A stretch of DNA of 64,000 nt from Nephromyces sp. MM_2019 (GCA_015657535.1 JADHZB010002018.1:1-64000); one strand, 5' to 3'; counted from the first letter of the stretch, positions 11,559 to 23,034 are shown. Made by a program: numbers and translations. Notes: generated by a model from the sequence alone, not told the origin.

Positions 11559-12933
11559 TCAATGATAAAATTACAACTAAATTTAATTAGTTCTACAAAT
11601 TTTTTTACGACAGGAGATGCTATACTAAGTTGGAAATTTTTAACTATATTTGATTGAAAAGTGTGACTTAATTCTTTATTAAAGATTTAATTTGAAAATA
11701 TTAAAATTAAATCATCAAGTGAAAATGTTCTCTAAATATATCAATTCTTGGAAAAAAAATAGTGAGACATGTGACTAAGATATCGAATGAAATCATCAAA
11801 TGTCGTCAAAATTAAAAATTACATGTGCTAATAGCAAAATTTATTTATCAATTATGGATAAGATTAATATCTTAGACTTCGCGTTAGGATAAACATTTCA
11901 TAGACACATGTTGTTTGGCCTCCTCTACTAACTAGTCTTGAAATTTTTGAAAAATTTCAAGACTAGATCAGCAAACATAAGTCCTGAAGTAGACAAATAA
12001 CTATTAGGCACTCTTTTTTGTATTTAAAAATTAGTAGAATTTTTTTAAGGAACATGCTATAGCTACAATTAATTAAAATACATACAACGTGCTCCTCAAT
12101 CAAAGACATCAATAAAATTTTTTGTAGTTTAAAATATATTGCATTATTGAAGGGGATAAGTTTAGCTATAATGAAGAGAAAAGGTGTTTAGTTTATGTGT
12201 TGGCTATATCTAATTTCAAATCTCAATCAAAAAATAGATATTAGGCTCGAAATGAAGTGTTGACAATTTTAGAATTTCTTTTATTCACATGACCTTTGTG
12301 AAAGAAAAGCTTTTCCTCAGATAACTGAATATTTTTGAACTTTTTCAAGTTACAAAAGTTGTTTATAAACTTTATTTCGCCGAATTCAAAGATAATAGCT
12401 TAAATTTTGAAATTAAACGATTATAATATTAGATCGAGTAATTTATTTTATGACTCTTCATTATTCTAAAATGAAAAATAAAGATAACATTTGAAAACTT
12501 ATGTAATGATATTTTATATTCAGCAAGTTTTTAACCCCAAAATTTTAACTTAGTTTGATAAAATAAAGTCATTATCTACTAAGCAAACAGAAAAAAACAT
12601 CAAACAAAATTTAAATAAGCATACTATTCGAATTGAAATGTCTATCAGCTATCAAAATAAGATTAAAAATGCTGATTTACTTTTGTCCATACATATACCC
12701 TTTTGTTCCTCTATGAGCAATTTATTGCTAAATGACAACGTTAAGAAGCCAACAATATTAAACGGAAGGTCCTAACTTAAGCAAAATTAAATCAATTGTA
12801 ACTAAGATAATTGGTACACAGATTACTTTCTTTATCTCATAAAGCTTTTAGATATGCTGATATTAAAGTGGATCATTTCGTATAATTCAAATCTCTTAAT
12901 TTTACATGAGGCTTAGTAGGGAGTTCATATGGA
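11559..12933. other. Divergent intergenic region with palindrome
   Basis: No coding potential seen. It holds the near-perfect inverted repeat at 11932-11966 and several AGCTATA-type motifs (about 12053 and 12167). It separates the Cys-rich gene from the RibD-like gene. Confidence 0.5.
11932..11966. repeat. 35-nt near-perfect palindrome
   Basis: Two 17-nt arms that are exact reverse complements are separated by a single G. The left arm begins CTAGTCTTGAAA and the right arm ends TTTCAAGACTAG. A random match of this length is unlikely even in AT-rich DNA, because each arm has internal G/C positions. It is in intergenic DNA and has no T-run typical of a terminator. Confidence 0.9.
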
Positions 12934-14715
12934 ATGAGCGAAAACCAACAACATATTGCTGACCAAATTTCTCCTATGATCAATAAAAGCTCGATTTTGA
13001 AATTAGAATTTATAATTAAATCATATATAGCTTTTCTATTTGCTACAGCATACTTCAATCAAACTGAGTCAAAATGTAATTTTACTCCTGCTTCTTTCAT
13101 AAACCATATTCTTAAACCGGAATTAGCTACTCATAAACATATGGTTATAACAATACCAAGATTTATCTGCTATAATGAAATCAATAGCAAAGATAATCTA
13201 CATGAAAATGGACAGAAGATTTTTTACTCTTATCTACAACCATTTGAAAACGATTTTAATAATGAAAATCCTACACACTCAATCTTTAGCAATATATCTA
13301 AAGATGAAGATTACATGGGCATAGCATTGAATTTAGCGCAGAATGCTAAAGGTAGAACGAGACCAAACCCTTTAGTTGGTTGTTGCATTGTTGATCCAAA
13401 TGGCAAAATAATTGGTCAAGGGTACCACCAATATGCTGGAGAATATCATGCCGAAGTAAACGCAATTAGTCAATTTTTAATTTATAGTAATAATGATCTC
13501 AAATCATCCTTTCTCGACTTTGTATACTTAAAAAAAGTTGAAATCGAAGGTCGTAAGGATATGAGACTTTTAGAGTGCATAAATGAATTTTTTGGTAATG
13601 ACATAAGCTATGACTTAAGATCTTACTTTAAAAATTGCACTTTGTATGTAACGCTTGAACCATGTAATCATTATGGGAAAACTCCTCCATGCTCTAACTT
13701 AATTATAAAGTCGGGTTTCGGAAGAGTCGTAATTGGGATTGAAGATCTTAATCCATTAGTTTCAGGTAAAGGGATTCTAAATTTAAAACAAAACGGCGTC
13801 AAAGTTAGATCCAGAATTCTCCTTAAGGACTCCTTCCTGACGAATATTAGCTTTTTCAAGAACATTAATAAAATTAAGACTAAATCATCAAAGATTTCTT
13901 CAAATATAGAATTTCCATTTGGTATAATCAACATTTTAGATCATTTCAAAACGGAAAATGATCTTACTTCATACAACCAATTTGAACTATGTGCAAACAA
14001 GAGTCCAATTCAGGATAATAATAATGATAATATAGAACTTGAGCCTAGTATCAATTGGGGCTCTCTCCTTTTAGAGGAACACTCACAGAATATTGAAAAG
14101 AATTATGATGCCATACTGTTGGATGTTCGCACCCATAGTCTTCAAATTATAAATCAAATTATCGAAAAAATAAATAATAGGGACAGCTTCACTCTTCATG
14201 CTCTACTCTTTAAATCAAAAATTGACTCAGCAGCTCCTGATACAAGCAATAGAAATATTGATTTTAAAAAGCTCAATTTAGAAAATTTTTATGTTAAACT
14301 TGTAAATAATCCTGAATACAATTTACTATTTCTAATGAATAGAAAAGATATTGAAACAATCAAAAGGTTTGAGAAGCATCACAGATCAAGCCTACAAGAC
14401 TTTCAAAGTTCCATAACAGGCCTGGAATCTGGAAGAAAACAAGCAGACTCAGCCACCCAATATATAATGAAAATTGCAAATTTTTTACAGCTCATTGGAA
14501 TGAATGAACTAAATTATATCATATTTGATAAGTATATAATTATGAATTTAATTGCTGAAAAACTCTTTAACCAAATAAACGGCCCGAACAATTTAATTTG
14601 TAATACTCCAGGGTTTATAACTTCTTTATTTAAATATACCAAAAATTCAAAACAAAAGCTTAGATTTATTACTGATAAAAATATAAAATATCGATATCCA
14701 AGGTTAATATCTTGA
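12934..14715 (+). CDS. ribD: RibD-like riboflavin biosynthesis deaminase with divergent C-terminal region
   Basis: Uninterrupted 593-aa frame. Residues about 126-298 are a RibD deaminase domain (diaminohydroxyphosphoribosylaminopyrimidine deaminase, second step of riboflavin synthesis). It shows KGRTRPNPLVGCCIVDP, GQGYHQYAGEYHAEVNAI with the zinc His172 and catalytic Glu174, and TLYVTLEPCNHYGKTPPC with the zinc Cys244 and Cys253, then RVVIGIEDLNPLVSGKG. About 45 extra residues sit between the HAE and Cys motifs. The remaining 295 residues are where RibD_C reductase should be. DAILLD and a C-terminal block of helices fit its general order, but the EGG motif is absent, so reductase activity is doubtful. 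N-terminus: starting at Met15 (12976) gives KLEFIIKSYIAFLFATAYF, signal-like, followed by an Asn/Lys-rich stretch, compatible with apicoplast import. A TGA lies in frame just upstream of the first ATG. It is convergent with MQO. Confidence 0.88.
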   Translation: MSENQQHIADQISPMINKSSILKLEFIIKSYIAFLFATAYFNQTESKCNFTPASFINHILKPELATHKHMVITIPRFICYNEINSKDNLHENGQKIFYSYLQPFENDFNNENPTHSIFSNISKDEDYMGIALNLAQNAKGRTRPNPLVGCCIVDPNGKIIGQGYHQYAGEYHAEVNAISQFLIYSNNDLKSSFLDFVYLKKVEIEGRKDMRLLECINEFFGNDISYDLRSYFKNCTLYVTLEPCNHYGKTPPCSNLIIKSGFGRVVIGIEDLNPLVSGKGILNLKQNGVKVRSRILLKDSFLTNISFFKNINKIKTKSSKISSNIEFPFGIINILDHFKTENDLTSYNQFELCANKSPIQDNNNDNIELEPSINWGSLLLEEHSQNIEKNYDAILLDVRTHSLQIINQIIEKINNRDSFTLHALLFKSKIDSAAPDTSNRNIDFKKLNLENFYVKLVNNPEYNLLFLMNRKDIETIKRFEKHHRSSLQDFQSSITGLESGRKQADSATQYIMKIANFLQLIGMNELNYIIFDKYIIMNLIAEKLFNQINGPNNLICNTPGFITSLFKYTKNSKQKLRFITDKNIKYRYPRLIS

Positions 14716-15046
14716 AAACTTCGTATATTAATTCATAAATATGAGTCAATCCCTTACCTAAGTAATTGAATTTTAGTTGGTTTTTTGGCTTTTATAAAAA
14801 TTAAAGTTTAACTATCTAAACCATCTAACTTTATTTTTCAATAAATTTATTTACGTCATGAATGATGATTTCTAGTAATGATTTCTATATATTTATCATT
14901 AAATAAAAGTGTATAAGTGCTATAAAATAAGTCCAATCTGTCAAAATTTTTAGACAAAAATAAATTAATTTCAAAGTAAAAAATGATTATGAAAAATAAG
15001 TTGGAAAAATTATTTATTATTAAATGTTAGTGTATGTAAATTTTAT
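14716..15046. other. Convergent intergenic region
   Basis: Shared 3' flank of the RibD-like and MQO genes. No feature seen. Confidence 0.45.
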
Positions 15047-17353
15047 TTATGGATATTCTCCTTCCAATAGTTCCTTTTTGACAAGCTCTTCATTAATTGT
15101 TGCACCGAGTGCTTTACAAATTGCTCTAGCATCTTGATCTGCAGCCCCAATGCAAGTTGTGCCCCCAGGGGAGGGTGTTATGTTAAAGATCATATTAAGG
15201 TCATCTGAGATAAAAATCATTTTAAGGATTTTGATTGAGTAAATAATAATAGGCTTTATGAAAGTTGATAATAAAAAAGTTAATAAACTAGTAATCTTAT
15301 AAATCAAAATTCTTTGATTGTACTTGGTGTAATTTTTCCTTCCCCACCAACAAGCTTTTTTGTTATTTTATCTATAATTTGTGGACGAACTCCACCGAAA
15401 CCCTCAGCGTAAGACAGATCCTCAAGTTTTAGTGATGGGATAATTTTTCGTGCATCCTAATAACATATGATGCCTTGGTACAAATTAATGGTTGTTACCA
15501 AATTATATATCCCTTACCTTTAGGAAAACATTTGTGCAGACATATGGTATTTCAAATAAAAGATTTCTGATCACGTAATTGCGGACTACAGATTTCTGAA
15601 AAAATGAAGAATTTGATAGTGAATAAGTTTAGAATGTAAATTTATAAATTTTTACTTTCATAAGATTCCAATACACTGCGACTAGCTGAGCATCAGGTCT
15701 CAAAACTTCTAAGAATTCTTTTATGGAGCTGTAGTTATATCTTTCCAGCATAGGTAAAGGAAGAGCAGTTGGACCAAATCTTGTTTTGCCTGGAACGAAC
15801 GAGTATATTAGTGATTGTTTATAAAATTTTTCCACTCTATTTACCTGCTTCAACGACGTCTGGGTCACCATGAATAGCAGCGAAAGGGAGATCTGGGTTT
15901 TGTACCGTATATACCTTCCCATTTAGCATTGGAGGTGTAAAGTAGAAGCTACCAGAAACAGGCATGCAACTGTAATTCAAGCCATAGCCTAAACGGTGGG
16001 CCATCATCAATGAATGTCCACATGCGCTTACAACGACATATTTTGCCTGAATGAAGAAAGGTACTCAGATCAGTTAAAAAGTAAAATAATATATTTGTCA
16101 AAACTTACTTTAAAGGTACCACCTTTTGTTTTCAAGGTTATCATGTCTTCCGCCTCAGGTATAATTTCGGTAATTTCAGTATTGAGGAAAATGTTAATCT
16201 GGGTTTAGAGTTTAAAATTTTAAAGCTAAAAGATACGAGACCAAGATTCTTTCAGATTACCTTTTCAGGATTATGAATCTTTGACTGTTCAACAAAGCTT
16301 AAAGAAAGTGTCTTATAATTTACAGCTGTGTGTTCATCAGGTATGAAGATAGCGTTTAAATCTTCAGTTCTCAAGTTGTGGCTATTTAAAAGTGCAACAC
16401 GTGGTTCGACTTCAGCAAGCTAAATACAGAGATATATTAAAAACTCAAAGTGAGGTATAGAATTGAAAAGATATTAGGTTTAGAAGTACTTCTGATTTTC
16501 CAAGGAGCTGCATTCCTTTGAAAGTTCCCTTAAATTGATGAAATCTATTTTCGAGAAATTCACATTCAGCTTCACCAACTGCCATGACCATTTTCTGTAA
16601 TTTTTGTACAACTCTGGATAAAATCCATATATTATAAATAAAAAAAGTTTGTTACTAATTAATTACAAAATGAAGTTAATTTCTCACTGACTTATCCTGA
16701 TTGCTTTTTGGTAGCTTTGTCGCATAGTTTCTAAGCATGTCAGCAAACCTCTTCACTGATCCAGCCTTGCTAATAGTATAATTTGTTTCAATGTCCCCTG
16801 TGATGTAAATTAAATTAATTAGTGGGAATTTTTTGATTAGGTTAATAAAAAAGTTAGTATAAGTATATATACCACAGTGAATTGTTTGGCTATTGTTGTT
16901 GGCTGCTGAAGCTACCATTGCAAAGTCACTTCTTCGTTCACATATTCCAATCTTGGACAAATCTGTTAATTGTTTTATATTTGCCAGACTAAAAGATTTG
17001 TTAAGTCCCCTTCAAGGGTTATAAAAAGTAATAGATTGGTATATCTAGCATCTTTGCCAAACCAACTTACTTGTGAATCTGCTTAAATAGTAAAGAAGAG
17101 CTGTTCCAGTGACACCTCCACCAACGATAAAAACATCATAGACATCTGAAGTAGCTTTATTCTTAGGCTTAACATCTTTTTGCTCTCTTAAAAAGTTAGA
17201 AGATGTGTCTGTATTTAGTGAAACATTAGCTTGAGTTGAGAAAGAGGCATGGAAACTATTCAGAGCTGTTTGTGGGTAAAGTATATTTGATATGTTTCTG
17301 TTTGAAAAACAATTAGGGAAGCGAGTTCCTAGCAATTTTGAAGCTACAACCAT
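15047..17353 (-). CDS. MQO: Malate:quinone oxidoreductase
   Basis: FAD enzyme of the inner mitochondrial membrane that oxidises malate to oxaloacetate and reduces ubiquinone; it replaces NAD-malate dehydrogenase in the apicomplexan TCA cycle. About ten exons. The first (17353 to about 17067) has an N-terminal extension like a mitochondrial presequence, then the FAD-binding [20 protein letters not shown]. Next come [32 protein letters not shown] (a family signature), exons with [18 protein letters not shown] and [20 protein letters not shown], then [62 protein letters not shown], and the C-terminal [19 protein letters not shown]. The exon 1 donor is uncertain: the perfect GTAAGT at 17070 breaks the phase, whereas GTTGGT four nt downstream keeps it. 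Family is certain. Confidence 0.94.
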
Positions 17354-18168
17354 TTTTGGGTAAAGTTAGACTTAGGAGCGCCGAGTATAGGTACAAAAAA
17401 ATAGTCAATTAAACAAGACGAAAGATAAGAGATTTGTAAAGCTTCATTATGCATATTCTTTTTCAAGAATTCATAAGAAGTTAAGAACAATGGGTGTTGT
17501 GCAAAGTTCTTTACCAAGTAGTTCTGAAAAGCCTACATACAGCTCTCGTTTATTTTCAATTGAATAACTAGATTATTCTACTCAACGCAGTTTTCAGTCT
17601 AGTAAGAGCTTAGCATCTAAATTGATGTGTGGCAACCTTCACTATTAAAGCCAACATTCAGTTGAGTGGCATTTAGCAGACCTAGCTGCCATTTTTAGAT
17701 TGTTTTTTGGGGAAATATGTCATTATTAAAAACTAAGCGTTAGCTCTTGAAGAAATGCAACATTTTGAAAAAGTATTACAGTACTTTTTTTTTTATAGGA
17801 CCCCTTAGGTTGCATATACTTGGTTATTAAATTTAAGAGTTTAAGATAAGCATCTGAGTGAACTATATATATAACTTTACGAAAGCTTAAACTAGCTACT
17901 CATTTCTGTTATATCTTTTAGTTTTTAAGCTATATATAAATTGAGTAAAAAGTAAATTGAATCTAGCAAGGCAAAGTAGTTGAGTAATGATTAGTTAGCT
18001 TTCAATGTTAATCTTGGCTCTTGTCAAATCGCTATGTTTAGAACTGCTGAATCTTAATATTAAAGCGTAGATACAGTCCCAAATTATTAATTTAAGATTT
18101 ATTGTTTTAAAAAATTGATTTAAGGATATAAAACTAACTCCAAATCCTGATTGAAAGCAATCGAATTG
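17354..18168. other. Divergent intergenic region
   Basis: Promoter region shared by MQO and the lectin-fold gene. Contains AGCTATATATAA at about 17930, a related TAGCTACT at about 17892 and TTAGCTTT at about 17996. No coding signal. Confidence 0.45.
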
Positions 18169-19954
18169 ATGGATTGCTTCACCAATATAGAAAAAATGGA
18201 ATTTTTTTTATTATTCACAGGTTTTATATATCTTTTAAGTTCATTTTGCTTTGCCCGAGAAGATGTGTATTTTCAACCAAATTGTGATGTAGCCGTAGAT
18301 GATGCCATCTGCCTACATAATAAAGAATTAGTTTTATTACCTGAAGCAAGACCCTATGGTTTGAAAACATGTTATCCTAACAGCTTAGCTAAAATGATTT
18401 CATAACAGGACTGGAAGTGTCAATAAATTTTGATTCTCACAGGCCACTAGACTCGAGTGGTAATCGAAATCATCCAGCTGGAGAAACCCTTGCAGGTTAG
18501 TTAATTGTAAAATGTGTTTAATAAAATAAATTAGAAATAAAATAGTTACAGGCATTGGGGGAATAGGTTCTGCGGCATTTTTTAGAAAAAATTATATTAT
18601 TATCCCACCCGTCGAATCACTGAATACAAATCAGTTCAGGCTAGAAGTCATTTTTGGAAATAATAGAACTCATTAAAAATTTCTTTAGCTATACAGCTTT
18701 TGTTTACTTTTTAGAAGATTCAATGTCTAAGTAAAGATAATTATAAATGTTAATTCTTAACACTATAATATGTTTCAGGTCTGTTAAAGATGATTATCAG
18801 AATTATTGTCCCTTGATTCACAAGGTAAATTAGTCTAGTTAGTGAACTTCAAAATAGTATCTCAAAAATATATAAGGGATATTTCAAAAACGGACTTGCT
18901 GATGCAAACCCCGCTATTTTAATAAACCCGAAGGTAAATTTCCTTATACTTAATCTTCAAAGGTAAAGTTCAAAATTTCCAAGGATGGACGGATACGTGT
19001 AGTTCTTAGTAGCTTAGAGGGCAACGATGATAAGTCCGGTATGTTTATAAACTAAATTGTATTCATTCAATCCTAATATCCGTGCAACCCCCAAAATTGA
19101 AGTTAATCAAGAAATGCTAAGCAATTCTAAGTTAAGCCCACATTTATGGTATCATCTTGCCGGTATATTAATTGACCTTACAAACTATAGAATCACAACG
19201 TATAATTGATCCAGTGACATATTCTCAAGGCCAACTAAGGTTATATGTCGATGGTAATTTATTAATGTAAGGTAGGTTCACAATTCTTAATTGAGTTCAA
19301 AGGTATATTTGATTCGTCCTGGAAAGTTACGGGTAAAAATTTTAAAATAAGTTTATTTTTATTTTAGATTGTTTTAGATATCAGTACAGTTAATAATTGG
19401 CCAATATATATTGGTAAATATGCTAGCTAATGAGTAAAATTGAAGCTATTTCGAAAAGGTGGAGCCTCATACTCAGAAGATTTGTGTGATTTACCTTTAA
19501 TTATGGACCAGCTTAGAATATATTCTATTGTTAGTTTTTAATTAATTGAAAAAGATGCAAAGGAAGTCTTAAAAATTATACTAGGCTATTGGTCGTGACC
19601 AAATTCAAGCTGAGGCATCAATAACTTTAAGTGGGATTGAACCATCTTTCATACATATTGCATGCTTCAATTGCGAGTAAATTATACAATAAGATTTAAA
19701 TATGGATTTCTAACGATTATTATGCTCTAAGCAAATCGCTAGCTGAAAAGAGGTGTCCAAAAGAATATCATCTTTGTGATAAGAAAGAGTTATTTCTTGG
19801 TAAGTTTTAAATGAATTTTTAAGTATAAAATTTGATAAGTGTTGTTAAAGGAGGATATCAAATATCACGTAAATTGAATCTTGGGCAAAATATTTTAGCA
19901 ATGGGTGCATCATTACCTGAGATAGGACTGGGAATGTGCTGTAAAAATTATTGA
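18169..19954 (+). CDS. Secreted LamG/ConA-like lectin-fold protein with C-terminal Cys motif
   Basis: Built from about 13 small exons. The Met at 18196 gives a signal peptide (MEFFLLFTGFIYLLSSFCFA); an upstream in-frame Met is at 18169. A Laminin-G-3/ConA-like jelly-roll domain follows: LEVSINFDSHRPLDSSGN, FFRKNYIIIPPVESL, FRLEAFVYFLEDS, VKFKISKDGRIRVVLSSLEG, LSPHLWYHLAE, QGQLRLYVDG, NNWPIYIG and IMDQLRIYSIAIGRD, which follow the usual order of this fold (FTIEAWV, W-HVA, LRLYVDG, IDELRIY). The C-terminal third has Cys pairs: HIACFNCE, CPKEYHLCDKKELFLGG and MGASLPEIGLGMCCKNY, then TGA at 19952-19954. No anchor is seen, so it is probably secreted. Carbohydrate or protein binding is inferred from the fold. 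All joins fit in phase with GT-AG except one at 18647-18696. The exact apicomplexan family is not identified. Confidence 0.82.
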
Positions 19955-20325
19955 CCCATATTCAATTGAAATTGCGAATTGGAATTTTGAAATTAATTAG
20001 AAAGTTATAGTTCATAAGTATTAATAACAAGCTCTAAAGCAAACTTGAGGATTCAAATATTTTATACAAAGATATAATAATTTTATATTATAGGGAGTTG
20101 TTTGTAAAATACCCAAGGGGAAAAATGAATATGCGACTAAGAAAAGCAATAGTTATAATTTTAATTTAAAAAAGAATTCTAGTAGAAAAACTTTCCCAAA
20201 TTTCCTACCAATAAAGGTTTACGGAAATCTGTTCATCTTATCTAGTAGGATAAAAATATTATCTTTTTCAAATTTGAAAATCTCATTTTTATGACTAATG
20301 TTTTAATTATAATCCTTATAAATGT
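19955..20325. other. Convergent intergenic region
   Basis: 3' flanks of the lectin-fold gene and the next minus-strand gene. No feature seen. Confidence 0.45.
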
Positions 20326-21408
20326 TTATAGCCTGATGTTGTTTTTGATCATAAAATATTCCCTTGCCAGTTTCACTTTTTCATGTGCTTCATAACTTGT
20401 AATGAAATCTTCATTTAGAATATGTGCAAAAAAGTCTACGTCATCATGAGAACCAAGTGTAAGCTTCATTGGTTTCGTTTGAGAATGTAGAGAAGAATTA
20501 GTGCTTTTTAATGGATTTTTATTTCTTTCGTCTAATTTGTTTGTTCCTATAAGCTTTCCATTGCTTGAAAATGATAGAATGTATTGGAATTTCTGTGAAC
20601 CTATAAAATAGGTCATCAAAAGTAAATTTCCATTTGTATCATATTTCACATATGATAAAATGCCTTCGCCCCTTAAGTATTTGTGATCTAGATTGTCTAT
20701 CTTGATAAATATTGGTTTATACCGATAGCCCACTAAGGATTTACAAGCTAATAGCCCAAGTGTGCCTCTGGGTTCTAATGATGGATAGTTATTCATGATG
20801 ATCAAAGAATATTTTGATTTAATTTTGGGGTTATTAGTATTTTGAAGACTTCTCGAAGATCCATAAATTGCTTGAGAAAGGCATTTGGAATGTTTATTTG
20901 TATTATTCCTCACATTATTATCTTCGGCTATATTAGTAGAAGTTAATGCCTTAGTAGGCTGAAAATTGTTGGCTTTTTTGCATATGCAGGGCTGTTCATT
21001 TTTTAATGATAAATTTTGATTAATTAAGTAAGAAAGTTCGTTACTACTGTTAATGTAGTTGATAATTATACTTTTTGAAGTGTTATTCTTTAATTTCATG
21101 AGGCTAAACCAAGTGTTTGCATTTATTCTTAGCACGGGCTTTTTCAAGAGTAAAAGTGTAGGGGAAAGGGCTGAAATTGTCAAAAAGGATTTACTTGCAG
21201 ATAAGTTTCTTATGTGGTCAAGTAGCTTCGATTGGTTAATTTTCTTAAAAAGTTGATGGAGTCTGTAGGAATCAACTGGTTTACTTTTTATATATAGTTT
21301 TTTAACTCAAGATTCCTCGGTGATATTTGAGTTAAGGTAAATAAGTAAGCAAAACCCTATTACTGTAAGTAACAGCCTTTTATACGATTTATAATTTAGA
21401 TTTTTCAT
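20326..21408 (-). CDS. Hypothetical protein, 5' end unresolved
   Basis: An open frame runs from about 21325 down to the TAA at 20326 (more than 285 codons). It has no ATG before the internal Met at 21099. A likely first exon is the ATG at 21408, which encodes a signal-peptide-like stretch (MKNLNYKSYKRLLLTVIGF and a hydrophobic continuation). I could not find one donor/acceptor pair that is clearly right. The body is Asn/Ser/Lys-rich in the middle and ends with a more ordered region: SLEPRGTLGLLACKSLVGYRY, FIKIDNLDHKYLRGEGILSY, NGNLLLMTYFIGSQKFQY, DDVDFFAHILNEDFITSYEA. I do not recognise the family. The gene could be secreted if the first exon is right. Confidence 0.6.
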
Positions 21409-22242
21409 GATGCTCACAGGATATTGAAATTTCTGTAAGTTTTGAAGCTCGATTCAAGAAGAAGAATCTTTGATATGACCATTAAGGTGATTGGTCACAC
21501 TGAGGTTTATATAAGCTAAAGCAATTGAATTAAATTGTAATCAGTCAAGCTAAAGTATTTTTAGCTCCTAATTGAAAACAAGTTTTAATCCTATAATTTT
21601 ACAATTGTAAGCTAAGTGTTATAATTTATTTAAGCTATGTATATTGCTTACACTTTCAAAATTGACTTGTTAAAAGCTACAGCTAATTATAAATAATAAC
21701 TGCCATTCTACTTAAGTTAATTTGTTGTTAGAACGTGATTTAAAATTACTAAAGTTTGTCACAATGTGCTTATTTATTTATATTGTTAACCTTGTGACAT
21801 TGGTTTGTGCTCCTACATAAAGTTTTAGTGTTTTGCTTTATTATGACACATTTCACAGCGCCGCAGTTAGTTATATATAAACCGCGTTTAATCTATTTAT
21901 ATATAATTTCTAGATAACTGTTTCAAGTAGTATGAAAATTCAAATTTTCATAAAAATTAGCTTGGCATTGGAGCTTTTGAATAACAAATGCATTTTAATC
22001 CCAATTTAATAAAATGAATCATATTTTGATTACTGGTTTTATCAAAGGTATATAAGGAAGAATTAATGAAAAGTGGGAACTAAAAGGTTGAAAATTGTTA
22101 TTTGAAATTAAGAACTACATGATTTTCATCTAATTCTGTAATAAATTCACCCTATTATGCTGAAAGGAATTTGATCTATAAAAAACGAATAAAAGCTCAT
22201 CAAATGAAACTACGTTCTTTACTTCTGAAGCTTACCATAGAA
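21409..22242. other. Intergenic region rich in AGCTA motifs
   Basis: No coding signal. Repeated copies of AAGCTAAAG and AGCTA-type words occur at about 21513, 21546, 21610, 21633, 21673 and 21958. This is upstream of the 20.3 kb gene and downstream of ISP. Confidence 0.4.
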
Positions 22243-23034
22243 TCAACTATTGTTATTTTTGAAGTCATTAACTACTTCAGAAAACAGCATTTTCTCTTCT
22301 AACGTCTCGAACCTTATTGGGATACAATTTCCGGATTCAGATAGATGTAGAGCAATGCAATTAGGATCGTCTAAAAGATTAGCTTTAGTTTCAACTCTCC
22401 ATAGTTGTTCTTTCGTCTCGAGTAATTGCCTGATATCATGTATAGGAATAACTCGAACCTAAGAGATACAGTTTAATTTATATATTATTTTTGCAATATT
22501 TAATTTCGAGTTTACCTTATCTTCACATGAAATGCTTAGAGCTTTATCCTCTGTATTCAAACATAAACTACAGGGTAGTTTTGTTCCATCTTGCAAAAGC
22601 ACAATAATGTTTGCCCCCTTTTTTAATTTGTTTCTGAAGTTAGCTATCTCCCCAGCGTTATGAGAAGCTTTTAAAATAGATATATAAAAACTTTTTTGTT
22701 TAACATTACATATTTAAGTTTAAGTTGAGCACTTCAATTCGAACATGTTTACAATAAATATATCTTTCTAAATTGGTAAAATTTATACAAAAATTTTTAA
22801 CTTGAATTCGAAATTAAGAATAGCAAACCTAAACGATTTACGCTAAAATTAAGCTGTATCAAAGTTATCTTTTTGCTTGAGTAATGAATTAGGGTTTTAA
22901 AATTTTTGTACATCTGAAAATGTTGTAAAAATGTAAATTGAAATACCTTTGTTTTGATCTGTCGATTTCCCATCTTGAATATTTATCTTATCTTTAGATT
23001 CCTCAACGGAGCAACAGGAGCTCAAAGCTCCCAT
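22243..23034 (-). CDS. ISP: IMC sub-compartment protein (ISP), PH-like
   Basis: Small membrane-skeleton protein of the apicomplexan inner membrane complex. Three exons (23034-22947, 22667-22516, 22458-22243) give 151 aa. The N-terminus MGALSSCCSVEES has Gly2 for myristoylation and Cys7-Cys8 for palmitoylation, the pair that targets ISP1-3 of Toxoplasma to the IMC. The rest is the PH-like core: KGANIIVLLQDGTKLPC, ISCEDKVRVIPIHDIRQLL, LWRVETKANLLDDPNCIAL and HLSESGNCIPIRFETLEEK, ending FSEVVNDF. Length and motif order agree with the family. I cannot tell which paralogue it is. Introns are 279 nt and 57 nt, so the first is unusually long for this window. It lies tail to tail with nothing on the left, and its promoter is in the 826 nt before the DnaJ 3' end. 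Confidence 0.92.

Noticed and set aside
18169..19954. LCCL or other CCp-family identity for the lectin-fold gene
   Set aside because: The readable domain is LamG/ConA-like; I see no LCCL signature.
22250..22462. Plus-strand frame opposite ISP
   Set aside because: Antisense shadow of ISP exon 3.
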